Source of the DNA: Hyphomonadaceae bacterium
GTDB taxonomy: Bacteria > Pseudomonadota > Alphaproteobacteria > Caulobacterales > Aquidulcibacteraceae
Length of the DNA: 64,000 bases
Assembly: GCA_022841905.1 (NCBI GenBank)
Contig: JALHQO010000013.1
Location: 34,241-98,240 of the forward strand
Direction: 5' to 3'
The notes below the pieces were generated by a model. It worked only from the letters and a program-made list of their open reading frames with translations. It was not told the DNA's origin and searched no databases. Shown here piece after piece: positions 19,909 to 28,736 of this stretch. The translations under genes and the position numbers were made by a program. How positions within the stretch are numbered: the first letter of the stretch is position 1; each line of letters opens with the position of its first letter.

Positions 19909-20520
19909 TTAAGTTCCGTTCGCTTTCCGGGCCCGCTCCGGATCGATCCAGCCCACATTCCCATCGGCGCGCCGATACACGACGTTCAATCCGCCATTGG
20001 CGGCGTTTCTGAACATCAGGGCCGGCGTGTCCGAAAGATCGAGCTGCATAACCGCCATCGAGACGGTCATGGTGCGTACGGCGACCGTCGTCTCGGCGAT
20101 CACAAGCGGCGGATCCTCCGCCGGCGCCGGCGCATCTTCGCCAGCATCAACTTCTTCCTGTAATGGCGCGAGCACATACGATGATGCGTCCTCGGCGGGA
20201 AGGGGAGATTTGTTGTCGGCGTGGTGATTCCGCAGCCGCCGTTTGTAGCGCCTGACGCGCTTTTCGAGCTTCTCCAGCGCGTCGCCAAAAGCGCTGTGTG
20301 CGTCGCCGCCGTGACCGCCTGCCTGGAGCGAGATGCCAGATGGCAAGTGGACGAGACAATCGACGGCCATGCCGACGCCGCCGCCATTTTTGCTGACCGT
20401 CACGACGGCGTCTGTCGCGCGTTCAAAATATTTGCTGACGCTGGCTTTAAGTTCAGATTCGATGCGAGTTCTAAGCGCTTCGCCGACATCCATCTGCCGA
20501 CCGGCGACCTGTACGCGCAT
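19909..20520 (-). CDS. hpf: Ribosome hibernation-promoting factor, long form
   Basis: A 203-residue long-form HPF. The N-terminal domain (about 1-100) is RaiA-like (DVGEALRTRIESELKASVSKYF, VTVSKNGGGV). The C-terminal domain (about 140-203) contains VVYRRADGNVGWIDP, the dimerising segment that joins two 70S ribosomes into 100S particles. The open frame extends 65 codons further, but this ATG has a clear AGGAGG Shine-Dalgarno sequence and matches the family start. A sigma-70-like promoter lies about 90 bases upstream. In most alphaproteobacteria hpf directly follows rpoN; here two other genes lie between. Confidence 0.94.
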   Translation of the reverse strand: MRVQVAGRQMDVGEALRTRIESELKASVSKYFERATDAVVTVSKNGGGVGMAVDCLVHLPSGISLQAGGHGGDAHSAFGDALEKLEKRVRRYKRRLRNHHADNKSPLPAEDASSYVLAPLQEEVDAGEDAPAPAEDPPLVIAETTVAVRTMTVSMAVMQLDLSDTPALMFRNAANGGLNVVYRRADGNVGWIDPERARKANGT

Positions 20521-20607
20521 GAAGACCTCCTTGTTTGCCGCGAGCCTTGCGGGGAGCCTTCGAGACCGGATCCCGCCCCCCTGGGACAGTCCCGATGCCA
20601 AGCCCTT

Positions 20608-20636
20608 AAGGTAGGCCTCGGGGCGGGTCGGGTCAA
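20608..20636 (-). promoter_or_regulatory. Predicted sigma-70-type promoter of hpf
   Basis: Read on the minus strand, TTGACC is followed after exactly 17 bases by TACCTT, a good housekeeping-type promoter for this GC-rich genome. It lies about 90 bases before the hpf start. A short palindrome, GGGACAGTCCC, lies between promoter and gene. The presence of a promoter here fits the separation of hpf from rpoN in this genome. Confidence 0.5.
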
Positions 20637-20744
20637 CGCGTAGAGGGCGCAAAGGGCGCCGAGAATGGACGGTTCGCCGCATCCGCGAGCAATGCTCTTT
20701 TAGTCTGCCCCACAATGGCCCATTTGTGCGCTGGCGAGGGGAAG

Positions 20745-21671
20745 ATGAGCGCAGAGAATACGGGTGTTGCGGCGGCGTCGGCGCGCGCGACTCAGTGGCT
20801 CGATCTCACCGCGATCGTGTTCTGCACTCTGGCGTGGGGCACCACGTGGTATGCGATCACGTTTCAGCTCGGCGTCGTCGATCCCGTTATCTCAGTTACA
20901 TATCGCTTCACGCTCGCGGCGGCATTGTTGTTCGCGTGGTGTTTGCTGCGCGGCGAGTCGCTCAAGCTCACGCGTGCGCAGCACGCGGCGGCGTTGGGCG
21001 TCGGCGTATCGACGTTCGCGATCAATTACACGCTCGTCTATTGGGCTGAAGAGCGCGTGACGTCAGCTGTTGTCGCTGTCGTGTTTGCGGCTATGGCGTT
21101 CATGAATCTCATCGGCTTTCGAATCGCGTTCGGCCAGCGCGCGCCGGCGCTGGCTTGGGGCGCTGCGAGCCTTGGGATTGCCGGCGTCGCGCTGCTTTCG
21201 TGGGAAGAGATCGCCGGCGCTAACTTCGGCACGCGCGCGCTGATTGGCCTTGGGCTCACGTTTCTTGGCGTGATCGGCGCGGTGGTCGGCAACATCTATG
21301 CGCGCCGTGGTGAAATCGCTGGCGCGACTGTGGCGGCGTCCACGGGCTGGGCGATGGCGTATGGGGCGGGGACGTTGGCGCTGTTCGCGCTCGCCACCGG
21401 CCGCGCCTGGGTGTTCGAGCCGACTTGGGCCTACACGCTTTCGCTTTTTTACCTCGCCGCCATCGGCTCGGTGATCGCGTTTCTCTTGTATTACGGCCTC
21501 GCGCGCCGGCGCGGCTATGCGACGGCTTCCTACATTTCCGCGCTGGCGCCGCCCGTGGCGATGACAGTCTCGGCTTTGTTTGAGGACAAAGTCTGGGGTC
21601 TCTTCGCGCTCGGCGGCGTCGTACTGGTGATCGCGGGGCAGTTCTTGCTGCTGCGCGCGAAGCGCGCTTAG
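20745..21671 (+). CDS. DMT (EamA) family transporter
   Basis: A 308-residue inner-membrane protein with about ten predicted helices in two EamA repeats, the first beginning with CTLAWGTTWYAITFQLG and the second around VIGAVVGNIYARRGE. Members export amino acids, drugs or metabolites; specificity cannot be assigned. An earlier in-frame ATG exists, but the chosen one has a GAGGGGAAG Shine-Dalgarno sequence directly ahead. It is on the opposite strand to its neighbours, overlapping the convergent DUF2785 lipoprotein by 4 bases, and interrupts the usual rpoN-hpf adjacency. Confidence 0.88.
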   Translation: MSAENTGVAAASARATQWLDLTAIVFCTLAWGTTWYAITFQLGVVDPVISVTYRFTLAAALLFAWCLLRGESLKLTRAQHAAALGVGVSTFAINYTLVYWAEERVTSAVVAVVFAAMAFMNLIGFRIAFGQRAPALAWGAASLGIAGVALLSWEEIAGANFGTRALIGLGLTFLGVIGAVVGNIYARRGEIAGATVAASTGWAMAYGAGTLALFALATGRAWVFEPTWAYTLSLFYLAAIGSVIAFLLYYGLARRRGYATASYISALAPPVAMTVSALFEDKVWGLFALGGVVLVIAGQFLLLRAKRA

Positions 21672-22579
21672 GGCAGCGCGCGCAGCGCCGCCGCCGCGCC
21701 CGGCAGCAGCACATCGTCTTCAGTGCTCTCGCTTAAGCGCGCATTAATCCATACCGCTTGCAGGAACGCCATGGTGTTGTGGCGCTTCGCCAACCCCGCT
21801 TGCGACGCGAAGGCTTCGCTCCAGGCATTGAGCGGCGCGGGATTCATCAGTTGCTCGAACCAGGCCGTCCACTCCGCTTCGGTGAACGCACCGCGCCGGG
21901 CGATGAACAGGATCGGACGCATTAGCCGCTCGGGTTCGCCATAGGTGTAGAAGTGGGTCGTCGGCGCGACTTGGCTCGCGACTGCATCGCGAATCGCGCG
22001 CATATGGGCAGCGTCGTTGAAGTTCGGATCGAGCGCGATCTGCATCAGTAAATCCGCGCCATGCGCCACGCCATGGCGCCAGCCCTCGCGTTCATCGAAG
22101 CCGCGATAATCGCGTACGCCGCGCACATACTCGACGGAACGCGCAACGATCTCGTTGTACATGGCGTCATCGTAGTAGCCATTGATGCGGTCGGCGCGCA
22201 CCAGCTCCGAGAGTGCAAGCGCCGCGAACGGCCGCGCAAAGCCGTCCGGATCGGGGCCGCGCATCATCGCCAGCGTTTCATTGGTGAGATTGGTGCGCGT
22301 CGCCACTGAAAGCTGGTCGCTCCGCAACAGCCGCGTCAGGCCCTCATACGCAACTTGATCGCGCAAGAATGGATCGGGCGAGGCAAGGCACGCGACCAGC
22401 CCATGCGCAAACCGTTGCCGCTCGCCCGCGTCCGCAATGGCAAACTCCGCCGCCCGCAACGCCTCCAGCGCCGCGCGGTCGTAGCCCGCCGGCGGGCACG
22501 CAGAGACTTGCGTCGCGCCCGCCGGCGCGGTGGCGCAGGCGGCGAGCAGGAGGGCGGCTGCGAGGGCGAGGTGTTTCAT
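21668..22579 (-). CDS. DUF2785-type lipoprotein
   Basis: A 303-residue protein with a lipoprotein signal (LALAAALLLAACATAP). The body resembles the DUF2785 family (DPFLRDQVAYEGLTRLL, GWRHGVAHGADLLMQIALDPNF), an all-helical repeat fold of unknown function. The start was set at the methionine that begins the signal peptide rather than 12 codons upstream. It follows rpoN on the minus strand after a 57-base gap. No functional link to rpoN is evident. Confidence 0.72.
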   Translation of the reverse strand: MKHLALAAALLLAACATAPAGATQVSACPPAGYDRAALEALRAAEFAIADAGERQRFAHGLVACLASPDPFLRDQVAYEGLTRLLRSDQLSVATRTNLTNETLAMMRGPDPDGFARPFAALALSELVRADRINGYYDDAMYNEIVARSVEYVRGVRDYRGFDEREGWRHGVAHGADLLMQIALDPNFNDAAHMRAIRDAVASQVAPTTHFYTYGEPERLMRPILFIARRGAFTEAEWTAWFEQLMNPAPLNAWSEAFASQAGLAKRHNTMAFLQAVWINARLSESTEDDVLLPGAAAALRALP

Positions 22580-22636
22580 GGGCGCGAGTGAGCGCGCGTC
22601 AGAGGTGGGCGGCAACTGCGTTGCGACGAACGCCGC

Positions 22637-24118
22637 CTAAAACCCAGCCGCCAGCTTCCGCTTGCGCTCTACACTGCTCGGTATCCGCAGGCTCTCGCGG
22701 TATTTCGCTACGGTGCGGCGGGCAATGTCGATGCCTTTTTCGCGGAGGATTTCGACGATGCGGTCGTCGCTCAGGATTTCGTGCTCGGCTTCGCGGTCGA
22801 TCAGGCCTTTGATTTCGTAGCGTACGGCTTCGGCAGAATGGCTTTCGCCACCATCGGAAGCGTTGATCGAGGCGGTGAAGAAGTATTTCAGCTCGAACAC
22901 GCCGCGCGCGCAGGAGAGATACTTGTTCGAGGTCACACGGCTGACCGTGCTCTCGTGCATCTCGATCGCTGCGGCCACCGTCTTCAAGTTCAGTGGCCGC
23001 AGATGCGCGACGCCTTTGTCGAAGAAGCCGTCCTGCTGCCGCACGATCTCGCGCGCGACTTTCAGGATCGTCTTGGCGCGCTGATCCAAGCTCTTCACCA
23101 GCCACGACGCATTCGCCGCGCATTCGGTGAGGAATTGCTTGTCTTCCTCGCGCTTGGCCGTCTTTGACACCGTCGCGTAATAGCGCTGGTTCATCAGCAC
23201 GCGCGGCATGGTGTCGGCGTTGAGTTCGACCAGCCAAGTGCCGTCCGGCGCCTGTTTGATGTAAACATCCGGCGCGACCGATTGCACATGGCCGCCGCCG
23301 AACCCAGCGCCGGGCTTGGGCGTCAGCGCGCGAACCTCGGCGACCATTTCCAGCAAATCTTCGCGATCGACATCGCAAATGTGCTGCAAGCGCTCGAAAT
23401 GGCCCTTGGCGAGTAGGTCGAGATTGCCGATCAGCTTTTCCATCGCCGGATCGAAGCGGTCGCGGTCTTTCAGTTGCAGCGCCAGGCATTCGGCGACATC
23501 GCGCGCCATGACGCCGACAGGCTCGAAGCCCTGCATGATGGCGAGCACGCGCTCGACGCGCGGGTAGGGTGCGCCGATGCGGCCGGCGATCTCCAACAGA
23601 TCGGCGCGCATGTAGCCCCAATCATCCACCGCATCGATCAAGGCCGCGCCGATCATGCGATCGACCGCATCGAGACCGGCTTCCGTGAGCTGTGCATCGA
23701 GATGCTCGGCGAGCGTGATGTCGTTCGCCAGCGTCTCTTCGATGCCGGGCATGTCGTCGAAGCTTTTGCCCGACGATGCTTTCGACCAATCGGTGAGAGG
23801 GGCCGCACCCGCTTCTGCCAATTCGTTGGCGCTCAGATCCGGCGCCATGTCGGCAACGCTGACATCGAGCGCGGCTTCCGCCGGCGCCATGCCGCTATCG
23901 AACTCAAGCGCTTGCGCGTCGCCGCTATCGCTCGCGGCTTTCGTCGCTTCGGCCGAACCTTCCTCGCGCTCCAGCAATGGATTGCGCTCGAGTTCGCCTT
24001 CGACGAATTCCTGAAGCTCAACATTGGAAAGTTGCAGCAGCTTGATCGCCTGCTGCAATTGCGGCGTCATCACCAGGGCCTGGCCCTGGCGCATCTCCAG
24101 ACGGGGGGTCATCGCCAT
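22637..24118 (-). CDS. rpoN: RNA polymerase sigma-54 factor
   Basis: A 493-residue sigma-54. Region I is visible at the start (RLEMRQGQALVMTPQLQQAIKLLQ), an acidic region II follows (about 60-110), then the core-binding region, and the RpoN box near the C-terminus (ARRTVAKYRESLRIPSS) that reads the -24 promoter element. It needs an enhancer-binding ATPase to open promoters and usually controls nitrogen, flagellar and envelope functions. It follows lptB after 14 bases, so it is probably co-transcribed with the lpt genes. Confidence 0.97.
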   Translation of the reverse strand: MAMTPRLEMRQGQALVMTPQLQQAIKLLQLSNVELQEFVEGELERNPLLEREEGSAEATKAASDSGDAQALEFDSGMAPAEAALDVSVADMAPDLSANELAEAGAAPLTDWSKASSGKSFDDMPGIEETLANDITLAEHLDAQLTEAGLDAVDRMIGAALIDAVDDWGYMRADLLEIAGRIGAPYPRVERVLAIMQGFEPVGVMARDVAECLALQLKDRDRFDPAMEKLIGNLDLLAKGHFERLQHICDVDREDLLEMVAEVRALTPKPGAGFGGGHVQSVAPDVYIKQAPDGTWLVELNADTMPRVLMNQRYYATVSKTAKREEDKQFLTECAANASWLVKSLDQRAKTILKVAREIVRQQDGFFDKGVAHLRPLNLKTVAAAIEMHESTVSRVTSNKYLSCARGVFELKYFFTASINASDGGESHSAEAVRYEIKGLIDREAEHEILSDDRIVEILREKGIDIARRTVAKYRESLRIPSSVERKRKLAAGF

Positions 24119-24132
24119 CGCGGGCCCTCGGT

Positions 24133-24906
24133 CTAGTGGTAATCTTTGCCGAGATACCTTTCGCGCACGACCGCCGAAGCCATCACCTCTTGAGGTGTGC
24201 CTTCGAACATCACTTCGCCGTCAAACATGATCGATGCACGGTCCACGATCTGCAGCGTTTCGCGCACATTGTGGTCGGTGATCAGAACGCCAAGCCCGCG
24301 CTGTTTCAGAAACAGCACAAGCTCGCGGATGTCGTTGATGGCGAGCGGGTCGATGCCTGCGAAAGGCTCGTCGAGCAACATGAAGGACGGACGCGTCGCC
24401 AAGGCGCGTGCGATTTCGACCCGACGCCGCTCGCCGCCCGAGAGGGCAGACGCAGGCGCATCTTTCAGGTGATCCACACGCAGTTCGGCGAGCAGCCCGT
24501 CAACGATTTCGCGGCGCTTCGAGCGAGACCGCTCGGAAAGCTCCACGATCGACATGACGTTCTGTTCGACGGTGAGACCACGGAAGATCGACGGCTCTTG
24601 TGGGAGATAGCCCACGCCAAGCCGCGCGCGTTGGTACATAGGCAGTGTTGTGACGTCCTGGCCGTCCAACAAGATTTGCCCTTGGTCCACGCGTACGAGC
24701 CCCGTAATCATATAGAAGCAGGTGGTTTTCCCTGCTCCGTTGGGGCCCAACAAACCAACGACCTCGCCGCGATTGACGGTGATGGATACATCCTTCACCA
24801 CGCGGCGGCCGCGATAGGATTTCCCGATCGAAACCGCGCCTAGACCGCCTTGTGCGGACTGGGCCTTGGCCGAACGGCTTGCAGCGCCCTCAGGGCTCAT
24901 ATGCAC
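24133..24906 (-). CDS. lptB: LPS export ABC transporter ATPase
   Basis: A 257-residue ATPase of the lipopolysaccharide transport machine. Walker A is GPNGAGKTT, the signature is ALSGGERRRVEIARAL, Walker B is FMLLDEPFAGIDP and the H-loop is ITDHNVRE. The LPS-specific stretch VGYLPQEPSIFRGLTVEQN is present. About 20 residues of Ala/Ser/Gln-rich extension precede the ATPase, so the real start may be a later codon. It lies between lptA and rpoN in the canonical order. The permeases LptF and LptG are not in the window. Confidence 0.95.
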   Translation of the reverse strand: MHMSPEGAASRSAKAQSAQGGLGAVSIGKSYRGRRVVKDVSITVNRGEVVGLLGPNGAGKTTCFYMITGLVRVDQGQILLDGQDVTTLPMYQRARLGVGYLPQEPSIFRGLTVEQNVMSIVELSERSRSKRREIVDGLLAELRVDHLKDAPASALSGGERRRVEIARALATRPSFMLLDEPFAGIDPLAINDIRELVLFLKQRGLGVLITDHNVRETLQIVDRASIMFDGEVMFEGTPQEVMASAVVRERYLGKDYH

Positions 24907-24940
24907 TCACCGCGGCTAAGATTTCGTAACGATTGGACGA

Positions 24941-25492
24941 TCACTGGCGCGGTTGGCCCGAATTTTGCCCGCCTTCGCTGGGGACAAACACCCCGCGCAC
25001 ACGCCCACCGCCCTGCGGACGGATCACGGTGCGGCGGTTGCCGATGTTCAAAACCAGGGTTTCGCCCCGGATCACGTTCTCGTCCGACGCCACCACGACA
25101 TTGCCGGAAAAGGTCACGCTATCTTGCGCGATCTCGTAGACGGCGCGGTTGCCGCGCGCCGATTGCGCCGGGCGTACATAATAGACTTCGCCTTCGGCGA
25201 TCATGCGTTCGATGTCGCCTGAGCCCAGGCCGCCTTGCTGTTGTCCGGCAGCTGCGGCGGTCGAAGCGCTGAAGAACAGCGTAATGCGATCAGCGCGCAG
25301 GCGCGCATCGTTTTGAACAATGTCGACATCGCCGACGAGCACGAGACGGCGCTCAGTGTCGAAATATTCGAGATTGTCGGCTGAATAGGAGACAGGCCCG
25401 CCGCTTTCGCTCAATTGAGCGTACGCGGGCGAGGCTGCGAGAGCCGTCATCAGCAGAGCGCCGGCGGCGATAAAGAAGGCTGTAGGCCTCAT
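24941..25492 (-). CDS. lptA: LPS periplasmic transport protein
   Basis: A 183-residue exported protein with a signal peptide ending near AYA (residue 25) and an OstA-like beta-jellyroll: GGPVSYSADNLEYFDTERRLVLVGDVDIVQND, then a second repeat ending VVVASDENVIRGETLVLNI. It carries LPS across the periplasm between LptC and LptD. The C-terminal tail is Gly/Arg/Gln-rich. Its start overlaps the lptC stop by 4 bases and lptB follows, the standard order. Confidence 0.93.
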   Translation of the reverse strand: MRPTAFFIAAGALLMTALAASPAYAQLSESGGPVSYSADNLEYFDTERRLVLVGDVDIVQNDARLRADRITLFFSASTAAAAGQQQGGLGSGDIERMIAEGEVYYVRPAQSARGNRAVYEIAQDSVTFSGNVVVASDENVIRGETLVLNIGNRRTVIRPQGGGRVRGVFVPSEGGQNSGQPRQ

Positions 25493-26139
25493 TGCGACGG
25501 CTCCCCGGTCTGCTCTCTGCGGTCAGGAATCTGGCCGCGGACACCGCCCCGAAGCACCAATGCCCGGTCGCTGTCCCGTAATTCATAACTTTCGGCCTGG
25601 AGCACGCCAAGGGGTCCGGCGCCGGTGACGCCCCCGCGCCCGGTCAAAGTGCCCGCTTCCAGGTCCACCATCATGTAGGGGGTGGTGAACCGGTTGCCGC
25701 CACGGTCCGAAAACAGCACCTCGCCGTCGAAAATGACGGTCTTGGCCGCTTCGTCATAGATGCCCCTGGGGGCCAGCATGATTGTTCCGGCTTCGGTCCG
25801 ATAGACCGGGGCGATCAGCTCGATCGGCTGGCCCTCACCGGCCGCCCGCTCAGCCGTCTCAGCCGAAAGCTGGTAGGGGCCGCCGCCCTCGGTGCGGCCG
25901 ATGAAGCGGGGGTTGATCATCCGAAGCGGCTCGGCCGGGGCGTACTGGCCGGCATTGAAGCCGCCTTCGATGGCGTAGAGCGCCATGAACACGAACACCG
26001 CTGCGAACGACGCGCCCGCGCCAGCCACGAAGAACCTCCGCAGCGCCGCGATCAGGCGCGAGCGACGGCGGGCGCTGCGCAGCGTGGCGGCGCGCTTGGG
26101 CTCCCAGTCGAAGTCGGCGAAATGGGCAGTTGCAGTCAT
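25489..26139 (-). CDS. lptC: LPS export component LptC
   Basis: A 216-residue bitopic membrane protein with a basic N-terminus ([15 protein letters not shown]), one transmembrane helix at about residues 40-62, and a periplasmic jellyroll similar to LptA (FDGEVLFSDRGGNRFTTPYMMVDLEAGTLTGRG). It links the inner-membrane LPS ATPase complex to LptA. The ATG chosen has a GGAGGAAC sequence directly upstream; the longer open frame would add 13 residues without such support. The stop overlaps lptA. Confidence 0.9.
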   Translation of the reverse strand: MTATAHFADFDWEPKRAATLRSARRRSRLIAALRRFFVAGAGASFAAVFVFMALYAIEGGFNAGQYAPAEPLRMINPRFIGRTEGGGPYQLSAETAERAAGEGQPIELIAPVYRTEAGTIMLAPRGIYDEAAKTVIFDGEVLFSDRGGNRFTTPYMMVDLEAGTLTGRGGVTGAGPLGVLQAESYELRDSDRALVLRGGVRGQIPDRREQTGEPSQ

Positions 26140-26279
26140 GTTCCTCCGGCTTGTCGCCCGGCCCGGGGGCGGAAGCAAGGCGAGGCGGCGGTCCGGCGAA
26201 CGCGTCGATCCGTACTGCCTCTGGCGGCTGCAGCGCCGCGCACTAGATACCGGCTCTCAGCGGCAGAGGATTGAGCACG

Positions 26280-27491
26280 ATGCGGGTTTTGACGTTTGCG
26301 ACGGTTATTCTTTTTGCCGCGTGCAACGGCGCGCCAAGCAATGGCCAGACGGCCACGCCGGGTGCGCCGGTCGAGCAAGGCCAGGCCAACGCCAATTTCC
26401 AGCCCGCTTTCGAAGGCCAGACGCGCGCGCCTGCACTGACGTCCGGCGTCGTGATCGAGACGCAAGAGATTGCCGCACGCCTCGATCATCCGTGGGGCAT
26501 CGCTGTTTTGCCGGACGGCAATTTGCTAGTCACCGAACGCGCCGGGCGCCTGCGCCTGATCACGCCGCAAGGCCAAGTCTCTGAGCCGCTCACCGGTTTG
26601 CCGGCAGTCGATGCGCGCGGGCAGGGCGGTTTGCTCGATCTCGCGCTGTCGCTGACTTTCGCGGCTGATCGGCTGATCTATTGGTCCTATGCCGAGCCGC
26701 GCGGCAACGGTACGAACGCGACGGCCGTCGCGCGCGGCCGTCTAAATGACAACGCCACTGGCGTTGAAAATGTGCAGCGCATCTTTCAGCAGAATCCAGC
26801 CTGGAATTCGCGCGGCCATTTCGGCTCGCGCCTCGTCTTCGATGGCCAAGGCCGCCTCTACATTACGCTCGGCGATCGCCAGGGCGACGACTCGCGCGGG
26901 CTTGCGCAAGATCGCTCCGTCACCATCGGCAAAGTTGTACGCATCAATGCCGATGGCGCGATCCCGTCTGACAATCCGTTCGTCGGCCAAGCGGACGCAG
27001 CGGCTGAGGTCTGGTCCTACGGTCACCGCAACGTGCAAGGCGCCGACATCCACCCCGGCACCGGCGCGCTATGGACGATCGAGCACGGACCGCGCGGCGG
27101 CGATGAACTGAACCTCACTCAAGCTGGCCTCAATTACGGTTGGCCGGTTATCTCATACGGCATCGAATATCGCGGCGGCGCCGTCACCGGCGGCATCGCC
27201 GCGCAAGACGGCATGGAGCAGCCAAACTATTATTGGGATCCGGTCATTGCGCCCGGCGACATGGATTTCTACCGCGGCGAGCTGTTTCCGTGGCGCGGCG
27301 ACATTCTGATCGCCGGGCTGGAGACCGAGGCGCTCATTCGCGTTCGTGTGGATGGTCCGCGCGTGATCGGCGAAGAGCGTTTCGATCTCGGCGTCGGCCG
27401 CATTCGCGACCTCGCCGAGGCCGCAGACGGCTCAATCTACATCGTCACCGACGAAGACAATGGCCGCGTGGTGCGGCTGATACCGCAATAG
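26280..27491 (+). CDS. PQQ-dependent aldose sugar dehydrogenase-like lipoprotein
   Basis: A 403-residue glucose/sorbosone dehydrogenase-family beta-propeller. The N-terminus has a lipobox (LFAACNG), so it is probably tethered to a membrane. Diagnostic segments are LDHPWGIAVLPDGNLLVTERAGRLRL, LLDLALSLTF, HFGSRLVFDGQGRLYITLGDR, YGHRNVQGADIHPGTGALWTIEHGPRGGDELNL and DMDFYRGELFP. Family enzymes oxidise aldose sugars with PQQ in the periplasm; substrate range is unknown here. A TTG three codons earlier is an alternative start. Confidence 0.9.
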   Translation: MRVLTFATVILFAACNGAPSNGQTATPGAPVEQGQANANFQPAFEGQTRAPALTSGVVIETQEIAARLDHPWGIAVLPDGNLLVTERAGRLRLITPQGQVSEPLTGLPAVDARGQGGLLDLALSLTFAADRLIYWSYAEPRGNGTNATAVARGRLNDNATGVENVQRIFQQNPAWNSRGHFGSRLVFDGQGRLYITLGDRQGDDSRGLAQDRSVTIGKVVRINADGAIPSDNPFVGQADAAAEVWSYGHRNVQGADIHPGTGALWTIEHGPRGGDELNLTQAGLNYGWPVISYGIEYRGGAVTGGIAAQDGMEQPNYYWDPVIAPGDMDFYRGELFPWRGDILIAGLETEALIRVRVDGPRVIGEERFDLGVGRIRDLAEAADGSIYIVTDEDNGRVVRLIPQ

Positions 27492-27501
27492 CGCGCCGCC
27501 A

Positions 27502-28128
27502 CTACTCGGAGCCGCTGGGCGCGTCCGCCGGTGCATTGAGCGCCTGCAGACGCGCCTGCAGTTCAGCATTGGTGCGCGCTTGCGCGGCGATGCCGTTATA
27601 CACTTCGATCGTGAGATTATTGCGCGCGAGAATGCCGCGAATTTGCTCGGCCGCCTGCGCGCGCTCAGTTTCCGTTCCTGATGTCAGGGTGGCGCTTAGC
27701 GGCTCGATCTCGGCGCTGGCTGTGATGAACGCGCGCAGCTGGTCGTCGCTCAAGCTATCGCCGACCGCAGCGACAGCGATGCGGTTGCTGAGCGTCTGAT
27801 CTGTCTGCGAGGCTTCGAGGATCTGGTTGTATTGCTCTGGCGTAACGCCGGCTTCCTGCAAGATTTGGCTGATCCGAATCTGGTTTTGCTGTTGCTCTTC
27901 CGTTGTTGTGCCGGGCGTCAGCTGATTTATTTGCGAGCGGGCGGCGACGAATGCGTCGATCTGCGCGTCAGTGTAGCCGGTCGTCGCTTGCGGCGCTGCC
28001 GGCGGCGGCGTTGTTGTTTGCGCTTGTGGCTGGTGCGCAGACGTTTCGCCATTGCTAGCGCACGCCGCCAACGGCGCCATGCCAGCGAGTAGCGCCGCTG
28101 CCGCGGCCATTGAAGTAAAACGGATCAT
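27502..28128 (-). CDS. Lipoprotein with two DUF4168-like repeats
   Basis: A 208-residue protein with a lipoprotein signal (LAACASNG) and a Pro/Thr/Gln-rich linker. Two similar helical units follow: YTDAQIDAFVAARSQINQL to TPEQYNQILEASQTDQTLSNRI, and LSDDQLRAFITASAEIEPL to TIEVYNGIAAQARTNAELQARL. Both match the DUF4168 pattern, whose function is unknown. The start was placed at the methionine beginning the signal peptide. It is convergent with the sugar dehydrogenase gene, 10 bases apart. Confidence 0.8.
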   Translation of the reverse strand: MIRFTSMAAAAALLAGMAPLAACASNGETSAHQPQAQTTTPPPAAPQATTGYTDAQIDAFVAARSQINQLTPGTTTEEQQQNQIRISQILQEAGVTPEQYNQILEASQTDQTLSNRIAVAAVGDSLSDDQLRAFITASAEIEPLSATLTSGTETERAQAAEQIRGILARNNLTIEVYNGIAAQARTNAELQARLQALNAPADAPSGSE

Positions 28129-28215
28129 CTCAGACTCCGGGTCCGCTCGCCCGCCCACACTTGTTCTACGCATACGGTAGCGAACGGTTCCGAAATTCCT
28201 TCAGGTTCCGCTGAC

Positions 28216-28683
28216 TTAGAGCGTGCGCGCCGCCACGAGTAAGCGATCTAGCAGCGCATCAAGCTGGACGCGCTCGCGCGCGTCGAGCGCCGACAGCAGT
28301 CGCTCTTCCGCCGCCAACGCGATCGGCGCGATGCGCGCATGAACGCTCTCGCCTTGCGCCGTCAGCGAAAGATTTTGCCGCCGCGCGTCGTCGGTGTCAG
28401 CGCTCGCCCGCAAACGCTTGGCCGCCACCAGCCGCGCCACCGCGCGCGAGACCGCGACCTTGTCCATCTCAGTGGCCTCGGCGATCTCTTTTGCCGTGAG
28501 CCCCGGCCTGCGGCCAAGCACGGCGATGATGCGCCATTCGGGGATGGTGAGATCGAAGGTCTTGGCGTAGCGCGCCGCGATCGCGCGAGAGACGCGGTTC
28601 GACAGGATCGAGAGCCGGTAGGGGAGAAAATCCTCCAGAACCAGCAAATCGGCCGGGCTTGGTTTACGTTTCGCGCTTGCCAT
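28216..28683 (-). CDS. MarR-family transcriptional regulator
   Basis: A 155-residue MarR-type winged-helix protein (LTIPEWRIIAVLGRRPGLTAKEIAEATEMDKVAVSRAVARLVAAKRLRAS, a classic helix-turn-helix plus wing). It is divergent from the 4-hydroxyphenylpyruvate dioxygenase gene. A near-perfect inverted repeat abuts its own start codon, so it probably represses itself and the catabolic operon and responds to an aromatic intermediate. The direct effector is unknown. Confidence 0.88.
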   Translation of the reverse strand: MASAKRKPSPADLLVLEDFLPYRLSILSNRVSRAIAARYAKTFDLTIPEWRIIAVLGRRPGLTAKEIAEATEMDKVAVSRAVARLVAAKRLRASADTDDARRQNLSLTAQGESVHARIAPIALAAEERLLSALDARERVQLDALLDRLLVAARTL

Positions 28684-28702
28684 TGGTTTCAGATGAAACT
28701 AA
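28683..28702. promoter_or_regulatory. Predicted MarR operator between regulator and hppD
   Basis: A 20-base inverted repeat, TTGGTTTCA-GA-TGAAACTAA, with 9-base arms and a single mismatch. It overlaps the first base of the MarR start codon and lies 34 bases before the HPPD start, leaving the MarR message without a normal Shine-Dalgarno sequence. This is the expected place and shape for a dimeric MarR binding site that controls both directions. Confidence 0.65.
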
Positions 28703-28736
28703 ATCGGAGGAAAGATCAAGCCGCCGAGGAAATGTC

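Noticed and set aside
22608..22637. GGCGGC/GCCGCC hairpin as the rpoN terminator
   Set aside because: Only 6 bp, overlaps the rpoN stop and has no T tract; too weak to list.
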